Shown here: piece by piece, positions 13,001 through 28,000 of the stretch | Layout: each line of letters begins with the position of its first letter | How positions within the stretch are numbered: position 1 is the first letter of the stretch | NCBI GenBank assembly: GCA_032622095.1 | Contig: CP136063.1 | Coordinates: forward strand, 179,409,956-179,473,955 | DNA: 64,000 nt | From: Siphonodentalium dalli | Lineage: Eukaryota > Mollusca > Scaphopoda > Gadilida > Siphonodentaliidae | Direction of reading: 5' to 3' | Position numbers and translations under genes: made by a program | The notes under the pieces: model-generated | Databases searched by the model: none | What the model saw: the letters and a program-made list of their open reading frames with translations, nothing else | Told to the model about the DNA's origin: nothing

Positions 13001-16000
13001 CAAATCTGCTTCTCTTGATGCTGTTGTACACACTCTGTTGTTGGACGGCAACATTGTTTTGAATCTGCCATTTGCTGGATATCAACAAACTAAAGTTGCA
13101 TACAAGCTCGATATCAAGCAGAAGGCTTGTACTTTCGAAGCAACTGTTCAGTATGATCAGGGTAAACAAATAAGGGTTGAATTGACAGGTGACATCAATG
13201 ACGGAGCCTCTGGTTCATTCCTCTTCAATTCTCCATACATTCCAACGGTTCGAGGTTCCATCACACACACTGGAACTCTGAGAGATTTCAAGACAGAAAT
13301 CCAAGCTAGCTATGGACGAGACAACTATGACACTGTTCTTGCTTTGAAAACAGTAGGTGAGGTTTCTGGCAAGCTTGATGTAACCCTGATGAACATTCGA
13401 GTCATTCATTTCTCCATTAACCAGCAAGGCAAACTTGAAGATTTCACTGCTACAGCTGAGGGAAATTATTTCGATGATAAGATGGAAGTCAATGTCAGAT
13501 TTAACATGAACAATGGAGTTCAGGTAGAGCTTGAATTGACAAGTACAATCGTTCAACCGATCAAGGTTTCTGTTAGTCACAAGGGCAGCAGTTTTCTTAA
13601 TTTTGAGGAACTTGCTTCAGTCAATTTCAATGGAGAGCTCCTTATGAAGGCAGAGTTGTCTTTCAAAGTTGATCCAAATGTTGTTGCAAAGTTTGTTTTG
13701 TTTACTCCAAGATACACTACAAAAGCAAACCTTAATGCTGAAAAATCTGGCAAAAAATATGAAATGACCTCGAACGTGGCGTATGGCTATAACAAGAAGA
13801 TTGCCGTGAGTGGCCATGTTGATATGGGAGACACAATGTCAGGTTCTTTGAACATTGAGACACCATACTGGCAACCAATCAAGATTTCAAGCACCCAATA
13901 TGGACGTCTTTACAACTTCCGCAACAAAGCAGACTTTGCATATGGCGACTACGATATCGAGGTTGACACAACATTCAGCTTTGAGAAAGATTTGTCAGCT
14001 CAGGTCAGTGCTAAGGTTCTGTCTGTTGAAGTAGTCAGATCAGTTGTCACATACAAAGGAAAGCCGAAAAACTTTGAGGTCCATGCTGAGGTCAGTGCTC
14101 TTGATCAGAATTTCGAAGCTGATTTGAAGTTTGATATCGAAAATAAAATCTCAGTTGATGCCAACATTCAGACTCCATTTGAAAAATACAAAAGAATGTC
14201 TGCTGTTTACAATCTAGATGGTACTCGTGACGATTTCACATCCAAAGCCCAAGCTATTTATGAAGGACAAAAGATCGAGGGAGAATTAAGTTTTATGAAT
14301 GATGAAACCAAAGGTATCATTGTCCAAACCAATGTCCAAACACCATTCGAAGGATATGGTCAAATCAGTGGATCATACAAGCAGCAGGGATCACCGGATG
14401 ACTTCAAAGGTCATGCCGATATTGCACTTGGGCAGAAGAAAATACAAGCTGACATAACATTCCAGAATGCTGATGATTTGATGCTGGAGGTTTCCGTGGA
14501 AACACCATTTGAGAACTTCCGTGAAATTAAAGCTCTCGCTAAGCAGGAGAAGGAAGGTAGCCAGGTTAACAACCATGTTGAGTTTAGTTTCGATGGTCAG
14601 AAGTTTGAGGTAGACATCAATGTTAAACAACAGCCACAGATAGAAGTCAGTGTTACATTGAGGTCACCAACAAATGTGGTCCAGATGTTCATCACCCACC
14701 AGGGCTCAAAGAGGAATTTTGCCACCCATGTCGAAGGAAGACTTAATGAGGACAGAATGCAGAGTGATGTCACATTCCGTGTATCAGGGAGCCAGGTCAG
14801 ATTATCAGGAAATATGAAAACTCCATTTGAGAACTTCAGAGAGTTAGGTGTCAACTTCAACCTTACAGGCAAAATTAATAACTTCAGTGGCCAGGCAGCG
14901 GCTACTGTTGAGAACAAGAAATGGAAGTCTGATGTTACCTTCATGATAACCCCTGAGGTTAAATTTTCTGTCGATGTGAAAACTCCAATGAGAAACTTCC
15001 GTGAAATGAGTGCCAGCTACAAACACAAGGGAACTCTGAAGAATTTTGAATGTCACCTCTTGGCTAATGTGGAGCAGAAGAAGATAGAAGCTGATCTGTC
15101 CTTTGATCTAACGCCTGAATTCAAAATCCAGGCTGATGTGAAGACCCCATTTGAGAACTACCGAGAGTTGAGAGCATTGTACAGTCAAAAGGGAGAACTG
15201 AAGGATTTCACTTGCCACGCTGAGGTCAGCTGGGATAATAAAAAAATTGAGTATGACTTGACATTCAGAACCAACCCAGATATTGATTTTAGTTCATCTT
15301 TGAAAACTCCATTTGAGAACTATAGAGAGATCAATGCACAATTCAGCCTGAAGGGAGAAACAAAAGACTTCACTTGCTATGTTGAGATGAGCATCGATAA
15401 CAAGAAAATTGAGCATGTCTTCACCTTCAGAACCAACCCAGATATTGAACTTAGTTTGTCTTTGAAAACTCCATTTGAGAATTACAGAGAGACTACTGCT
15501 TCTTACATCCACAAAGGGCAACTCAATGACTTCACTTGTCATGCCGAAGCATCATTCTACAAGGGGCAGATAACTGCAGATTTGGCTTCCAAGGTCACAA
15601 ATGGCATTGATGCTTCAGTGTCAGTCTCAACACCATTTGAGAACTATCAACGCATGAGTGCATCATACAGACTGAATGGTGACGTGAAAGACTTCAATCA
15701 ACATTTTGAAACTGCTTTGGATAACAAGAAGATTGAATCTGAACTTAGTTTCAAATTGGAGCCGACTCTTCAGACAAAACTAACCATCAACACACCATTT
15801 GAGAACTTCAGAGAAATGGGTGCCTCCATCCAGCACACTAGGAATAACAAACGCTTCACCTATGTGCCTGAGGTATATGTAGAGAACAAGAAGATACAGG
15901 GTGATATTGCCATTGATATTAACAACAAAATTGATGTCAGTGTTGCTTTGAAGACACCATTTGAGAACTACCGACAGATGGACTTTGCTTACAAGCATGA

Positions 16001-19000
16001 AGGAGAGCTTGACGATTTCTCTTGTCACTGCGGGGGAGGTATCGAGAATAAGCGAGTTGAAGCTGATCTGTCATTCAAAACCAAGAGGAAGACTCAAGTC
16101 CGATTCAACATGAGAAGTCCAATTGAGAATATGAAAACAGTCACTGTCATTTACAATCTTCAAGGGAAACCACTCAAGAATTTGATCAGCACTTTTGAAG
16201 CCACTGCAGACAACAAGATGATCAGATCAAATTTCAAATTGTCTCAAGATGAAATTAAGATTGAAGTGAGAACGCCATTCGAAAACTACAAGCAGATGGA
16301 TCTGATTTCAAAGTATCAAGGTTCATTGAAAGATTTCTCCGCACATTTTGAGGCAGCCTTAGAGAGCAAGAAAATTGAAACTGATGTCAGCTACAAATAT
16401 GGACAGACAACTGAAGCAAGTGTGACCATAGCAACACCATTCGAGGGATTTGAAGTTGCCAAGTTGACAATGACACACACTGGAAACTTGTTCAACTTTT
16501 ATGACAGCGTGACTGCTACTTTGAATGGAAAATCAGTCTCTCTTGCAACAAAATTCTTGCTTGACGAACAGAAGGATCTCAGTATTGAAGTTAGAATCCA
16601 AACACCATTCGACAAATTCAGAAACCTTCATTTCATTGGTCAGAACACACTGGACAAGAAGAGCTTCAGAAGCCATATCGAGACGGAATACATGGAAGGA
16701 GAGAAAATCGAAGCAGACATTACACTCAATTGGAGCAGCGAATATGACATGCAAATTGCCATCAGAACTCCATTTGAAAACTTTGCCAACAATCAGCTGG
16801 ACATTAACTTCAATGGTGACCATAATAAGTTTACAGCAAAGGTGTATGCACAAGTTATGAACAAGGAGCTGAGAACTGAAATCAACTTCAAGAATGATGA
16901 TTACAAAATGACATCTGTCCATTTGAAGACACCAGTTGAAGGTTACGAGACCATTGATATTACATTCAACCACGAACCAGCAGAAGGCGTCAGCAGAACC
17001 ACTGGAAAGGTGATGATTAACAATAGGGAGATGATGTTTGTTGATGTCGACCACCGTGGAGAACTCACTGATCAACAGAACACAATCACACTCAGGAACA
17101 CGTACATTGATGACATCATTTTTGAGTTGAACCATAAAGGAAGCCTTAATGATTTCACGACTTGGGTGCAGCTGAAATCAGGACAGAAAACAACCATCAA
17201 CAATCTCTTGACATCAAAGGTCCAACCATTTGACATGAATGTTCAGAACAAGTTCAAACTTCGATTCAATGAGAACAAACATGATGCTAATGCTGTTGTC
17301 AAACACCATGGCAACCGAATCACTGACTTCAGCAATGACGTTATGTTCACATTGAATTCCAACACCATCGAGGCACACTCACAGGTCCATGATATGGCTG
17401 GCAAACTGGAAGTCAGGACACCATTCGACAACTACAGAGATATGTCTACCGAGGTTGAAGAAACCAAGAATTCCAATAGTGCAGAATACACAATAACTCT
17501 TAAGAAAACGAACATGGATGATATCAAGCTCACTGTTGGCAAAGATGGCTCTCTCAAACGTATGACAACACATGGAGAATTCACCTTTGGTGAACATATG
17601 GTTAGAAATCGTCTGAGCTACAGCTTGGCTGGTGATCATTTCAGTATGGAAAACACCTTCAGCTTCAACGTCAATGGATTGAAGTATGATAACTACATGA
17701 CAGTGAAACACTCTGGTGAGCCAAAGAGGTTCAACAACCAGATACAGATGACAATTAACAATGAGTTGTTTGAAGCTAAGACTGAATTTGATATCCAGGA
17801 CAATATACAGGCTTTAATTGATATCAGAACACCATACGAGTCATACAAAGAGATGTACCTTTCAGCTAAACAGGAGGCCAGAGGAGATAATTTGGACACA
17901 AAACTGATTGTCAGGAAGACGAACATGAAAGATCTCGTCCTATCAGTTGAGAAAGAAGGAACACTTGAGAATCTGAAAATTACGGCACAGTTCAAATTTG
18001 GAGGTTATATCGTGAACCATGAGATAATTGCTAGAATCAACGGAAACATCATTTATTTGCAGCATGACTTCAACGCCGCTGGATATGGGTACACATTTTC
18101 AGAAAATGCACTTCTGGAACATTCTGGATCTCTGGACAACTTCACCAACAAGGCATCACTAAACCTTGGTGGTGACCAATTCCAGGCTCGCTCTGAGTTC
18201 AATTTGGAGAATATGGATGGAAAGATTGAAGTACAAACACCATTCAAGGGCATCAAGGATGTTGCTTTGTCATTCAACCATAATTTGAAGAATCAAGGCA
18301 AGAAAGGAATCACTGACATAGTATCACGACTCAATGGTGAAGAAATGACTGCTAAAGTCGACTATGTCATCAAGAATGCTGGAAATGTGAAGATCATTGC
18401 AGAATTGCAGACGCCATTTGATGAGGCCAAATACATGAGGACATCCTACGTTCATAAATTATCATCTTCTGGCTGGACAATAACTTCAGATATTATCCAC
18501 AACAATGATGTCTTTGACATTGACTCAACTGGAAAGATTCAGAGTGGAAATATTGAAATCGCAGCCAACATGAAGACTCCATTCACCAACTACCAGGATC
18601 TGTCCTTCAACACCAAAGTCCAGAGTGCCGACATGAAATGCAAAGCCAACATTGATTTGCACTACAAGCAAGGAAAAACAATCTCATTCAGTAGCAGTTT
18701 GGATGCTGATAATCTGCCAATGACATTGAACATGCAGCTGACAACAAATTTTGAAGATTATGAATACATTGAATTACTTGCTGAGAGCAAAGGTTCACCA
18801 TACAGTACACTAAGATTCCAGATGCCAAAAATGACCCCAATTCATACTACGGTCAAATATTCATACCCTGCAATGTCAGTTGATATCACCAGTGGACTTA
18901 AAGGACTGGAGAAAGTTGGAGCATCAGTCAGCGGTAAGCAAGCTGAAGAGAAACAAATGGGTCAGATGAGGCTTTACTGGAGCGATGTCGATCAGATCCT

Positions 19001-22000
19001 TATTGATTCATCCCTCGAAAGGTCAGATACCAATATCAATTCCATCATCAGGGTTGAGACACCGTTTGAACATTTGAAACAATTTGAATCAAGAATCAAT
19101 GGAAAATTAAATAACAAGAACCAGAAGCGAATGTCAGCCAATGTTGAATATAATGAGCGCACTGTTCTTGACGTCACTGGAGAATATAGCAACAATGATG
19201 ATGTCTCTGCTGAGGTACAGTTCCGTCAGCCTCATCCAATGAAATTGCAGCTTAACGGCAAACAGAAGGGAAATGACTTCAATGGAGATCTCCTTGTTGA
19301 CTGGAATTCTAAGAATGAAGACAGCAACATCAGACTGAAGACACTAGTCAAGAATGGTAGAAAACTGCGTCTGAAGGCAACAAAGTCCGGAAAAATGATC
19401 ACTGTTGATGGTGACTTCAGGAAGACTGGCAATTATCTGGAGAACAATCTGCGGGTTATCGTCAATGACAAATCTGCTGGCTATACCCTGCTGTGGAAGG
19501 ATAGTGGAAACCGTGAGATGTGCAAGGTTGCCATAGCAACACCATGGAGAACAGTGCAGTTACTCACAAATACTGAATACAATCAGAGAAGGAACTCATA
19601 CAATGCTGTTGTTCACTGGGATGCCGAGAATGACAAGTCACAGAGAATTGGTGCTAAGATGACAATTGGAGGATCAACGTCCAACAAAATTGGGCTGGAA
19701 TTGGAGCTGCCAAGCATTGGAAAGGTTAGTGCATTCCTGTAGCTTTGACAGATAAACTAAATGAACTTCTATTTATGGGTTTTATCTCATTAGCTTGAAT
19801 TAATTTACTCACTATCTTTGATATAAATTCTGTTTAGAAAAGCCATTTTGAAGGCTTTCATGATCTAATAAAAAATTTAAAATTTTTATGGTGACTTAAA
19901 AATAAAGTCTATCTTCCCGGCTGAATTTACAAAAAAATTATAAATCAATGATGCTTGTTAAATAGATTCAAGTGCATCAAATATTTCTGAGGCAAGTCAT
20001 TTGAAAGCTCAAATTTTATTAAGTAGATTTTTTGTATGTATTTTGTTTTTGCTTGTTAAAATTTTCACAATTCCTAATTATAGTCTGAGTTTAATCTCAT
20101 GATCAATTCATTTTCAGGATGTTAAATTGGAAACTGATCTTACCTTGAATAATGGAAGAACAATTTTTGATGGCACGACTGAATTCACCTACTCCAAGAA
20201 CTCCAACAGCCTCAAACTGTTCTCTAAGATTGAAGACCTGTCTAGGAGATATGGCCAGAACTACAGCTTCACACTTGGTATTGCCCACCCTGCCACTGCC
20301 GTTGACGTCGAACTCACAGGCTCTGCAGGAAATATGAACAAGAATTATTTCGCCAGCATGGATCTGAAATACTTAACGTCAATGAAACAGAAGAAGAACT
20401 TTGCTCTCCGTGGAGAAATCGACAGCGTCAAGAAGAATATCAACCTGAAAGTAAGTGAAAGAAAATTTAAAGAAATCACTTACTATAATGACAGAAAATA
20501 GCATGTTTTATTCAAATTAAGCATTCAAATTGTTTTGTTTTTCCATTTTCTCATATCTATGCTGGTATATAATTTGTTATGATGTTTTGGAATTCAAAGA
20601 TACTGGGATAAACATAAAATTAACTAAAATGTGAAGCACATGCCACTTTCACTATATTATACATGTATGTATGTCATGACCTTGTAATAATTTTATGTTA
20701 GGGAATTTTATTTTAAATGGTAAGAATGTTCGGAAGATCTATTATTTTATGGTTCATACAAACATGGCACAGGATGTAACACGGCTCATAACATTTGCTT
20801 AAATGTGTAATTTTGAGTGGTTTGTCATATTAATATTTGAATCTTTCTCTCCTCAATAGTTGGACTCACCGATGAAGAACATGAAGGTTCATGGACAGGT
20901 GAACACACAGAACCCATATGGCATGAAAGTCCAAGCTGACTTGATGAAAATGGAGATCAGTGTCGACACTGAAGCCCAACAAGTCAAGGTCGCGAGCAAC
21001 TATGATGCTGGTGAGTATCTGTGAAGAAATTCATATTAAATCCGGAACTAATTTGATTTCTTCGGACTTTGTTCAAAACTGCAGATAATGTTTGTTGCTG
21101 CACATTTTGACAATATGAGTATTAAATATCAAGGACAAGAGCCAGATCTTAAGCATTTGATTCATTTAGGATATTCATTGAAATATTTTATACCTTGGTT
21201 TGAGTGGTATTTCTAACAATTGTTATTGTTCTAAGTTGTTGTGTTGTGTTGTTGTGTTTTGCTTATCGCAGACTCTTTAAGTACTGTACTGTAACAGAAT
21301 TTGGCTTTTGTTTACATTACACAGCGTACGAACTTGACAATAACATAATATTTACGATTGGTATAAAAACTAAATCTGTCTATGTTTTAATATTCTTTCT
21401 CTTTATGGCAGTTTTAACGGATGTGACTATTTTAACAGCAATAACCACCACATAGGCCATCCTCTGATTCTTCATTTCTTGATTCCAGAACATCCAGAAG
21501 ATATGATGGTATTGTCTGCACAGTATGGAAGGAAAGCTGTCGAAGCATCTTTGAAGAAGATGAATGGACAAAGAGCAGAAATAGAGAGTCTGTTGGCCAT
21601 TACCCTGAACACATCCCAGATTGTCCACACCAGACTACACTGGAGACCAGAAATGCTCATTGATCTTAAGGTATCACCATAGCAACCTAAAACATGTCAT
21701 GTGATTCCATGATGAAAAATATGTAGAAAAAAAATATTTCTCCATGATATTAGTTTTTAATGAGGAATTCCGACCTTTCATTTTGTAATTAGAAAAGTTC
21801 CTTATTAAATTGACAAGTAAACTAGTATCATTTTAAATACAAGTTTTACAACAAATTATAATTAATAGACTTGAAAATCTGCACTGTTGAATCAAGTGTT
21901 GATATGTCTTCAAAATCCCTCTCCCGAAGAACATATTCATTATAGCTTGAATCACAGTCCCTAGGAATCACTGTTAGTTGAATAAAATATTATTTAATAA

Positions 22001-25000
22001 TATTAAATCAATATATTATATTTAGTTATCATATTAATACAAAGTTGTTTTAAATAGTAGAGGTAATATATTCATTGATTTATTGTACTTTAATCAAATT
22101 TAATATTACATGGACAGTGATTCCTAGGACTGTGCTTGAATTGAGCATGTCCATCTAACAGTAATTAAATAAACATTCTATTTTTACAAACAGAACTATG
22201 GAGTGAGGATGCTGAACGAGCATCGTGTAAACCTGAACTCCGGAATCCAGGAATTAAGCAAAGTCGTCAGAGAGGAGGCTCTTCATAAATTCAGCGCCAT
22301 CTCTAGGATCGTGATTGATGAAACAAAGCCTCTCTTTGAGAAACTTAACGATTTCCTGGAATATGTTGGAGACATGGAAAGAACAATCGCCAAAATGTAC
22401 CTGACCAACGATTTTGACATGAGAACCCTTACCATCGACAACATGTATTCAGCTCAATCCATGATGTGAGTACCATACTCATATAAAGTCAATATTATAG
22501 TAATTAGATCAATTTCATTTTCTATATTATTTTTCCATCGATTCCCAAATTCTAATGTATTTAAATAGAATACATTAGGGCGGAATGAACGTTGAGTGTA
22601 GGAATTGTCACAGTAAGAAACAATGCTGTGGCGATGTCACAATAAATTAAAGCTTAACAATACTTCAAATTGAAAATGCATTTTCAGGTTGATATAGCTA
22701 TTTACAGTAATGCCCAAAATAATCAATTCCTTAACCACAGCAGAATAATGGGTAATTTTTCAGGATTTAGTTGGAAATATGGCTTGTTGCCACTGAGAGC
22801 TTTACGATGAATGGCAACAAGCCATATTTCTGATAAATCTTGAAAAATTACCCATAATTCTGCTGTGTCTAAGGAGTCGATTATTTAGGGCATTACTGTA
22901 ACTGGTATCAATCTCAGATTCCTAATATAATTTCACATTTTAAAGGCATCGTGTGAAATCACAAACCGTTTATAAATCACTTTGTAATTTATAAGAGTGT
23001 GATACAGCATGTCTTTGAACTGTGTAATTACATTAGGGTGATTAGTATACCAATAACATAATTTTTGAGGGAATTATGGTTTATTAATGGCCTAACAAAT
23101 GTTTGACAGCTCGAGTGCGGTATCATTAAAAAATCATGTTATTACTATTATTACCACTCCGTCCTCGTGTGAGAATGTGACCAGTGACTTAACCGGCAGC
23201 GGGCGCCAGTCTTTAACGAAAACAAAGCTTCATTAATACCCGCCGCCCGCTTCCGGTCAACTTCGCCTCAAAATTATAGTTCTAAGCTTTTGTTACTACT
23301 GTTCTTAATTTTTTTTTTCCATGCTAACTATGACTATGGGAAAGAGAATTATTCTATTTGAGAACGCTATCATTCAAAGGTTGTTTTCGGTTGGAAGTTA
23401 CTGTTTTTAGTCACTTTTAATTCAAACTGTTTTTCTTATATTCACCTCCTTTATTTCAGATCTGTCTATAGGTCATTGAAATCATCTCTGCAAAATCTAC
23501 AGACATTTGGCAAAAATGTCGAACATGAGCAACAACTAATGTCTGCAAAAATTAATCAGTACATCTCATCAGCATCACAGAATTCACAGAGTCAAATTCA
23601 GGTACCAAGATAGAAATGGTTAACTTTATGCTAGTCCCTTCCTCTGAAAATAGAAGTCTAGTCCCTTCCCCTTAAATGGAAATAATAAGAGATGTAAATT
23701 AGAATATATAATTATGAGCCCAAAGTATGTTTATTTTTTAGTTAATCTCTCACTGATTTTTACTTTTTTACTGGCGTGATGGACAATTAAACACACAATT
23801 ATTCAGTCAATTATATACCGGTAACAGATTAAACTTCTTCTAATGATTTTGTTATCATTTGTATGAGAGTATTCATATTTATTCAATAATAGCAGTATTA
23901 TTGGTGTTGGGCGCTGCTCCTTCCTTAGCATTCATTTTGAGATTTGTATGATCAATACATCTCTACTTATGTGGCTTTTCATTTCAAGATACTGAGAAAT
24001 CTATGGAAGGACCCCCGGTGCCCCATTTTAAACAATCTTCTGTGGGGGGAAATATTTCATATTTACCAGTAATGATATCATGCCAGAATAAGAGAAATCT
24101 CATAAGGGCGTACTACTAGTTTGTATATACTTTATTTGCACCGAACATAATATAACAGAAATATACATACAAAACAACTAAAAACAGATGGTGGCAAAGA
24201 CGATTTAATAAAAGTTCTAATAATTTAGGGACCCTCCTCTCCAACAAAATTATTTAAAGGTACTCAACCCGATAAAACTCCTCTCAATTACTATTTCAAT
24301 GGCTTCGGGGGTCAAAAATATTTGATTCGAGTCGAGGAAGTCACCCATCAAAGCTCAGATTTGTTAGATATCGATTTTAGAAATCTATTATTTTTCATTA
24401 TCGGGAATTGTTTCTGGCCCAGAAGACAGTAAAAAATTCGTTGTTATTACCCACTTGATCATAGAGTTATCCATCCTTGTCTGTTTGAATATAATTTTGG
24501 CGTAAAATCTCGAGCATGTTACCAAATTGACGGCAGTTATTGGTACTCATCTCGAGAACATAAGAATTTTCAAAAATCAATATCTAATAACTCTGAGCTT
24601 TGTTTGATGGGTTCCTCGACTCGAATCAAATATTTTTTACCCCCAAAGCCAAAGATATAGTAATATAGGACCCTCTGATCGGATTGTTGTTGTTGGAATC
24701 TGTTGAGATGGGGACCCTCTTTACGGGTTGAGTACCTTTAAATAAATTGATATAGGCGTACTATTATTTCACTTCACATTATGGTATCTAATCATGGTTA
24801 CTTCATCTACAGTAATGCTCTAAGTAATCGACTTTTTAACCACAGAAGAATTATGGGTAACTTTTCAGGATTTAGTCGGAAATATGGCTTGTTGCCATTC
24901 ACCGGAAAGCTCTCGACGATGAATGGCAACAAGCCATATTTCCGACTAAATCCTGAAAAGTTACCCATAATTCTGCTGTGGTTAAGAAGTCGATTACTTA

Positions 25001-28000
25001 GAGCATTACTGTATTTGTTTGTGTATGTTAATTCAGTATCACATGTTAATAAATATTTTTATTCTTGTTCTAACAGAGATCATATGACAACATGTCAGTT
25101 ATGTTCAGCAAAATGATGGATTTAACGATAAAGGAATATGAATTTGTGATACAACAACTTCGATTCACTCACAGCTCAATCCTCAAGCAGATGGAAGGTA
25201 AGTGTACGATAAATATTCTTATGCCACTACAGATACAGTAATGCTCTAATTAATCGACTTCTTAACCACAGCAGAATTATGGGTAACTTTTCAGGATTTA
25301 GTCGGAAATATGGCTTGTTGCCATTCATCGGAAAGCTCTCGACGATGAATGGCAACAAGCCATATTTCCGACTAAATCCTGAAAAGTTACCCATAATTCT
25401 GCTGTGGTTAAGAAGTCGATTAATTAAAGCATTACTGTATGCCAAAATGTCAATTTCTAAACAATAACTGTTTTATTATATTAAACCACACAAATATGTA
25501 GTTGGCCTCACATGGTATTAAATTCTGGTTACTGCGATTTGATTGGCCGACTAATTTTTAAGCTTGGAAAACCCATTCTATTTATAAATTTAAGGACCCT
25601 GGAATCTTATGTTATCCTCTTGTGGATATTATGTTAGCCTGTCCATATTTTAAATAAAAGAGAAGTGAACATCGTGAAATGATTGTATTAATGTGATATA
25701 GTCATTTAGTATGGGATTTGGGGGAGGGTGAATTTATCTTCATATAATAACACTGGATGGCTTATGGCAGCTTAATGTGCCATGTACTTTTTCGACTGAC
25801 CCATCGGAGCCCATATCATCAATTCATATTCAGCGGATGCAGAGAACGTTTTCCCTCTTTTTGGTGTCATTGTCTAAAGATACATCAACGTTCCTCACTA
25901 TCATTCTAGTAATGTACCACTGCAGATAGCATATAGGCATTTGTACTCATTGGAGCTTCTCCCCACCCTGATATTGTAAATGGTATATTTTAAAATGTAG
26001 AATATTCCAATTCTAGAAGACATACCTTTAACTTTTTTCAGAAATGGAGACATTGATCAAGAGACATCCAATGATGGATACAGTGAAAGAGAAATACAAT
26101 GACATGGTTAACTCCATTCCATTAATGCCTGAAATTCCAATGCCCACCAATATTATTAATAATGTGATCAACAAAACCGAACAGCACCTCGGAGCTAACG
26201 AGATCTACCAACAGGTAAGAATACCTTCATAGTCTTCCACTTACCTGTATTCTGTGACATACAGTAATGCCCTAAATAATTGACTCCTTAACCACAGCAG
26301 AATTATGGGTAATTTTTCAGGATTTAGTCAGAATTATGGCTTGTTGCCATTCATCGGAAGCTCTCACTGAGAGCTTTCCGATGAATGGCAACAATCCATA
26401 TTTCCAACTGAATCCTGAAAAATTACCCATTATTCTGAGCACTGTGGTTAAGGAGTCGATTATTTAGGGCATTACTGTACATTATGTTCACCAGATATTT
26501 GTGTCTTTCACGGACATGTCTTATTATGTCATTTACCTTTCTCTATTAATAGTCATTGATAGGAAATGTTCATATAATAACTTTAAGAAACATGTCGTTT
26601 TTTGAACTTATTATCTGAACATTTCCCACAATGAATATGAATTCCTCTGCACTTTTTATTATCTTTTCAACAGTTTGTTGTCTGCTTATACATCCTGACC
26701 ACCCCTCAGATGAATACTAGACCATTCCAATATATACTTTTTAACTGAGTGGGAGAATCCATCTGGTATAGAAATGGTTAGCCCGTGATTCATGAAAGTA
26801 TCCCCTCCATTCAGTACTAAAAGTATACATTAGAATGGTTTATTTTTGATTAGGTGGCATGTTCAAATAAGATAATCAGACAACAGGCTGAGACACCACA
26901 TATGATTACCATTCATTCATTTGTAATGATGGTTAGATAGTAGGTTTATTAGTTGAACCTTCCTGCAAATGAATGAGTAGTAATCAAATAACTACCCACC
27001 ACGGAGTATCCTTCAAATAGTTCAATCTCATGTATATTCACTTTGGGTTGTTCAAATATAGTCTGTACATTTGACTAATTTGGTAGTGCAGAAAATGATA
27101 TACTTGGAATCAAGACAGTTTTGATGAAAATAAGAGTCATTTTTTCCGTAAATACAAAAATCTTCACAACAGAGCTTTATCTGGAATTAATTGGGATTAA
27201 GCAATTATGATCTTTTTCCTGTTGGATAAATTGGAAAAGAATGTGTTAACAAATGCATGGTCCAATAGTGGGATATTTGAGATGATACATCATTATTTTG
27301 CCTGATGAACTGATCACGGCTGTCCTATTTTGTTCAGGGTAAATGGGCCTGGAATTACTGGAATGTCAAAGACAATGCACAGAAAATGTTGAGAGATTTG
27401 CTGTCCGAGGCTGAGATCGAGGCACACAAACAACTCAACAACATCAAAAACAAAATTGCTTTCGATCTCCAGAAATCAAGATTGATCGCATTCAATCCTG
27501 AGAATGGAGAGATTCAGTTTGAGCTATACAGTCCTATAGCTCTCAAATCCCTGCTATATGTGCCAGAGTTCGGATTTGAATCTAAAATCAATAAGCTGAA
27601 GCAGTACATTCCTAAAGCAGATTTCTCTTTCTGGGATTTGTACTACAGCTACATTCCTCCATCAAACCTCAGAGACATGCTTCCACCATTCAAAGGTATG
27701 ACATACTTCAAACTTCATTGTCATATAATTATTTTCTTCTATTTTTGCAGTGCAGATGTCCCATTAATATTATAATATTTATATGGTATGTGTGTGTTAC
27801 AATAAATCACGTTCAGTGATTGGTCAACTGCCAATTGGTTCCAGCGTTTGATGTCCCAATAAAACACACCATAACATGAACCGACGTGACATCTTGTTGA
27901 CCAGATGATTAGTTGTGTTCATAGAATAAGTGGGCATGTTTTATTAAGTGCGTGACCATAGGCTTATTGATCGATAATTCACAGGCAGAATATTAGGCTA

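Noticed and set aside
9254-18277. Many minus-strand frames of 60-200 codons inside exon 9
   Set aside because: Their translations mirror the 54-residue repeat of the plus strand, with recurring KWCF-like words produced by the antisense of TPFENYRE. They are shadows.
23040-23290. GC-richer patch with a short inverted repeat in intron 13
   Set aside because: Possible RNA structure or element end, but the pairing is short and no flanking duplication is seen.
24781-25116. 111-codon frame over the MITE upstream of exon 15
   Set aside because: Its sequence reads through the foldback twice, and similar frames appear at 25227 and 25279 from the next MITE copy. It is repeat-derived.
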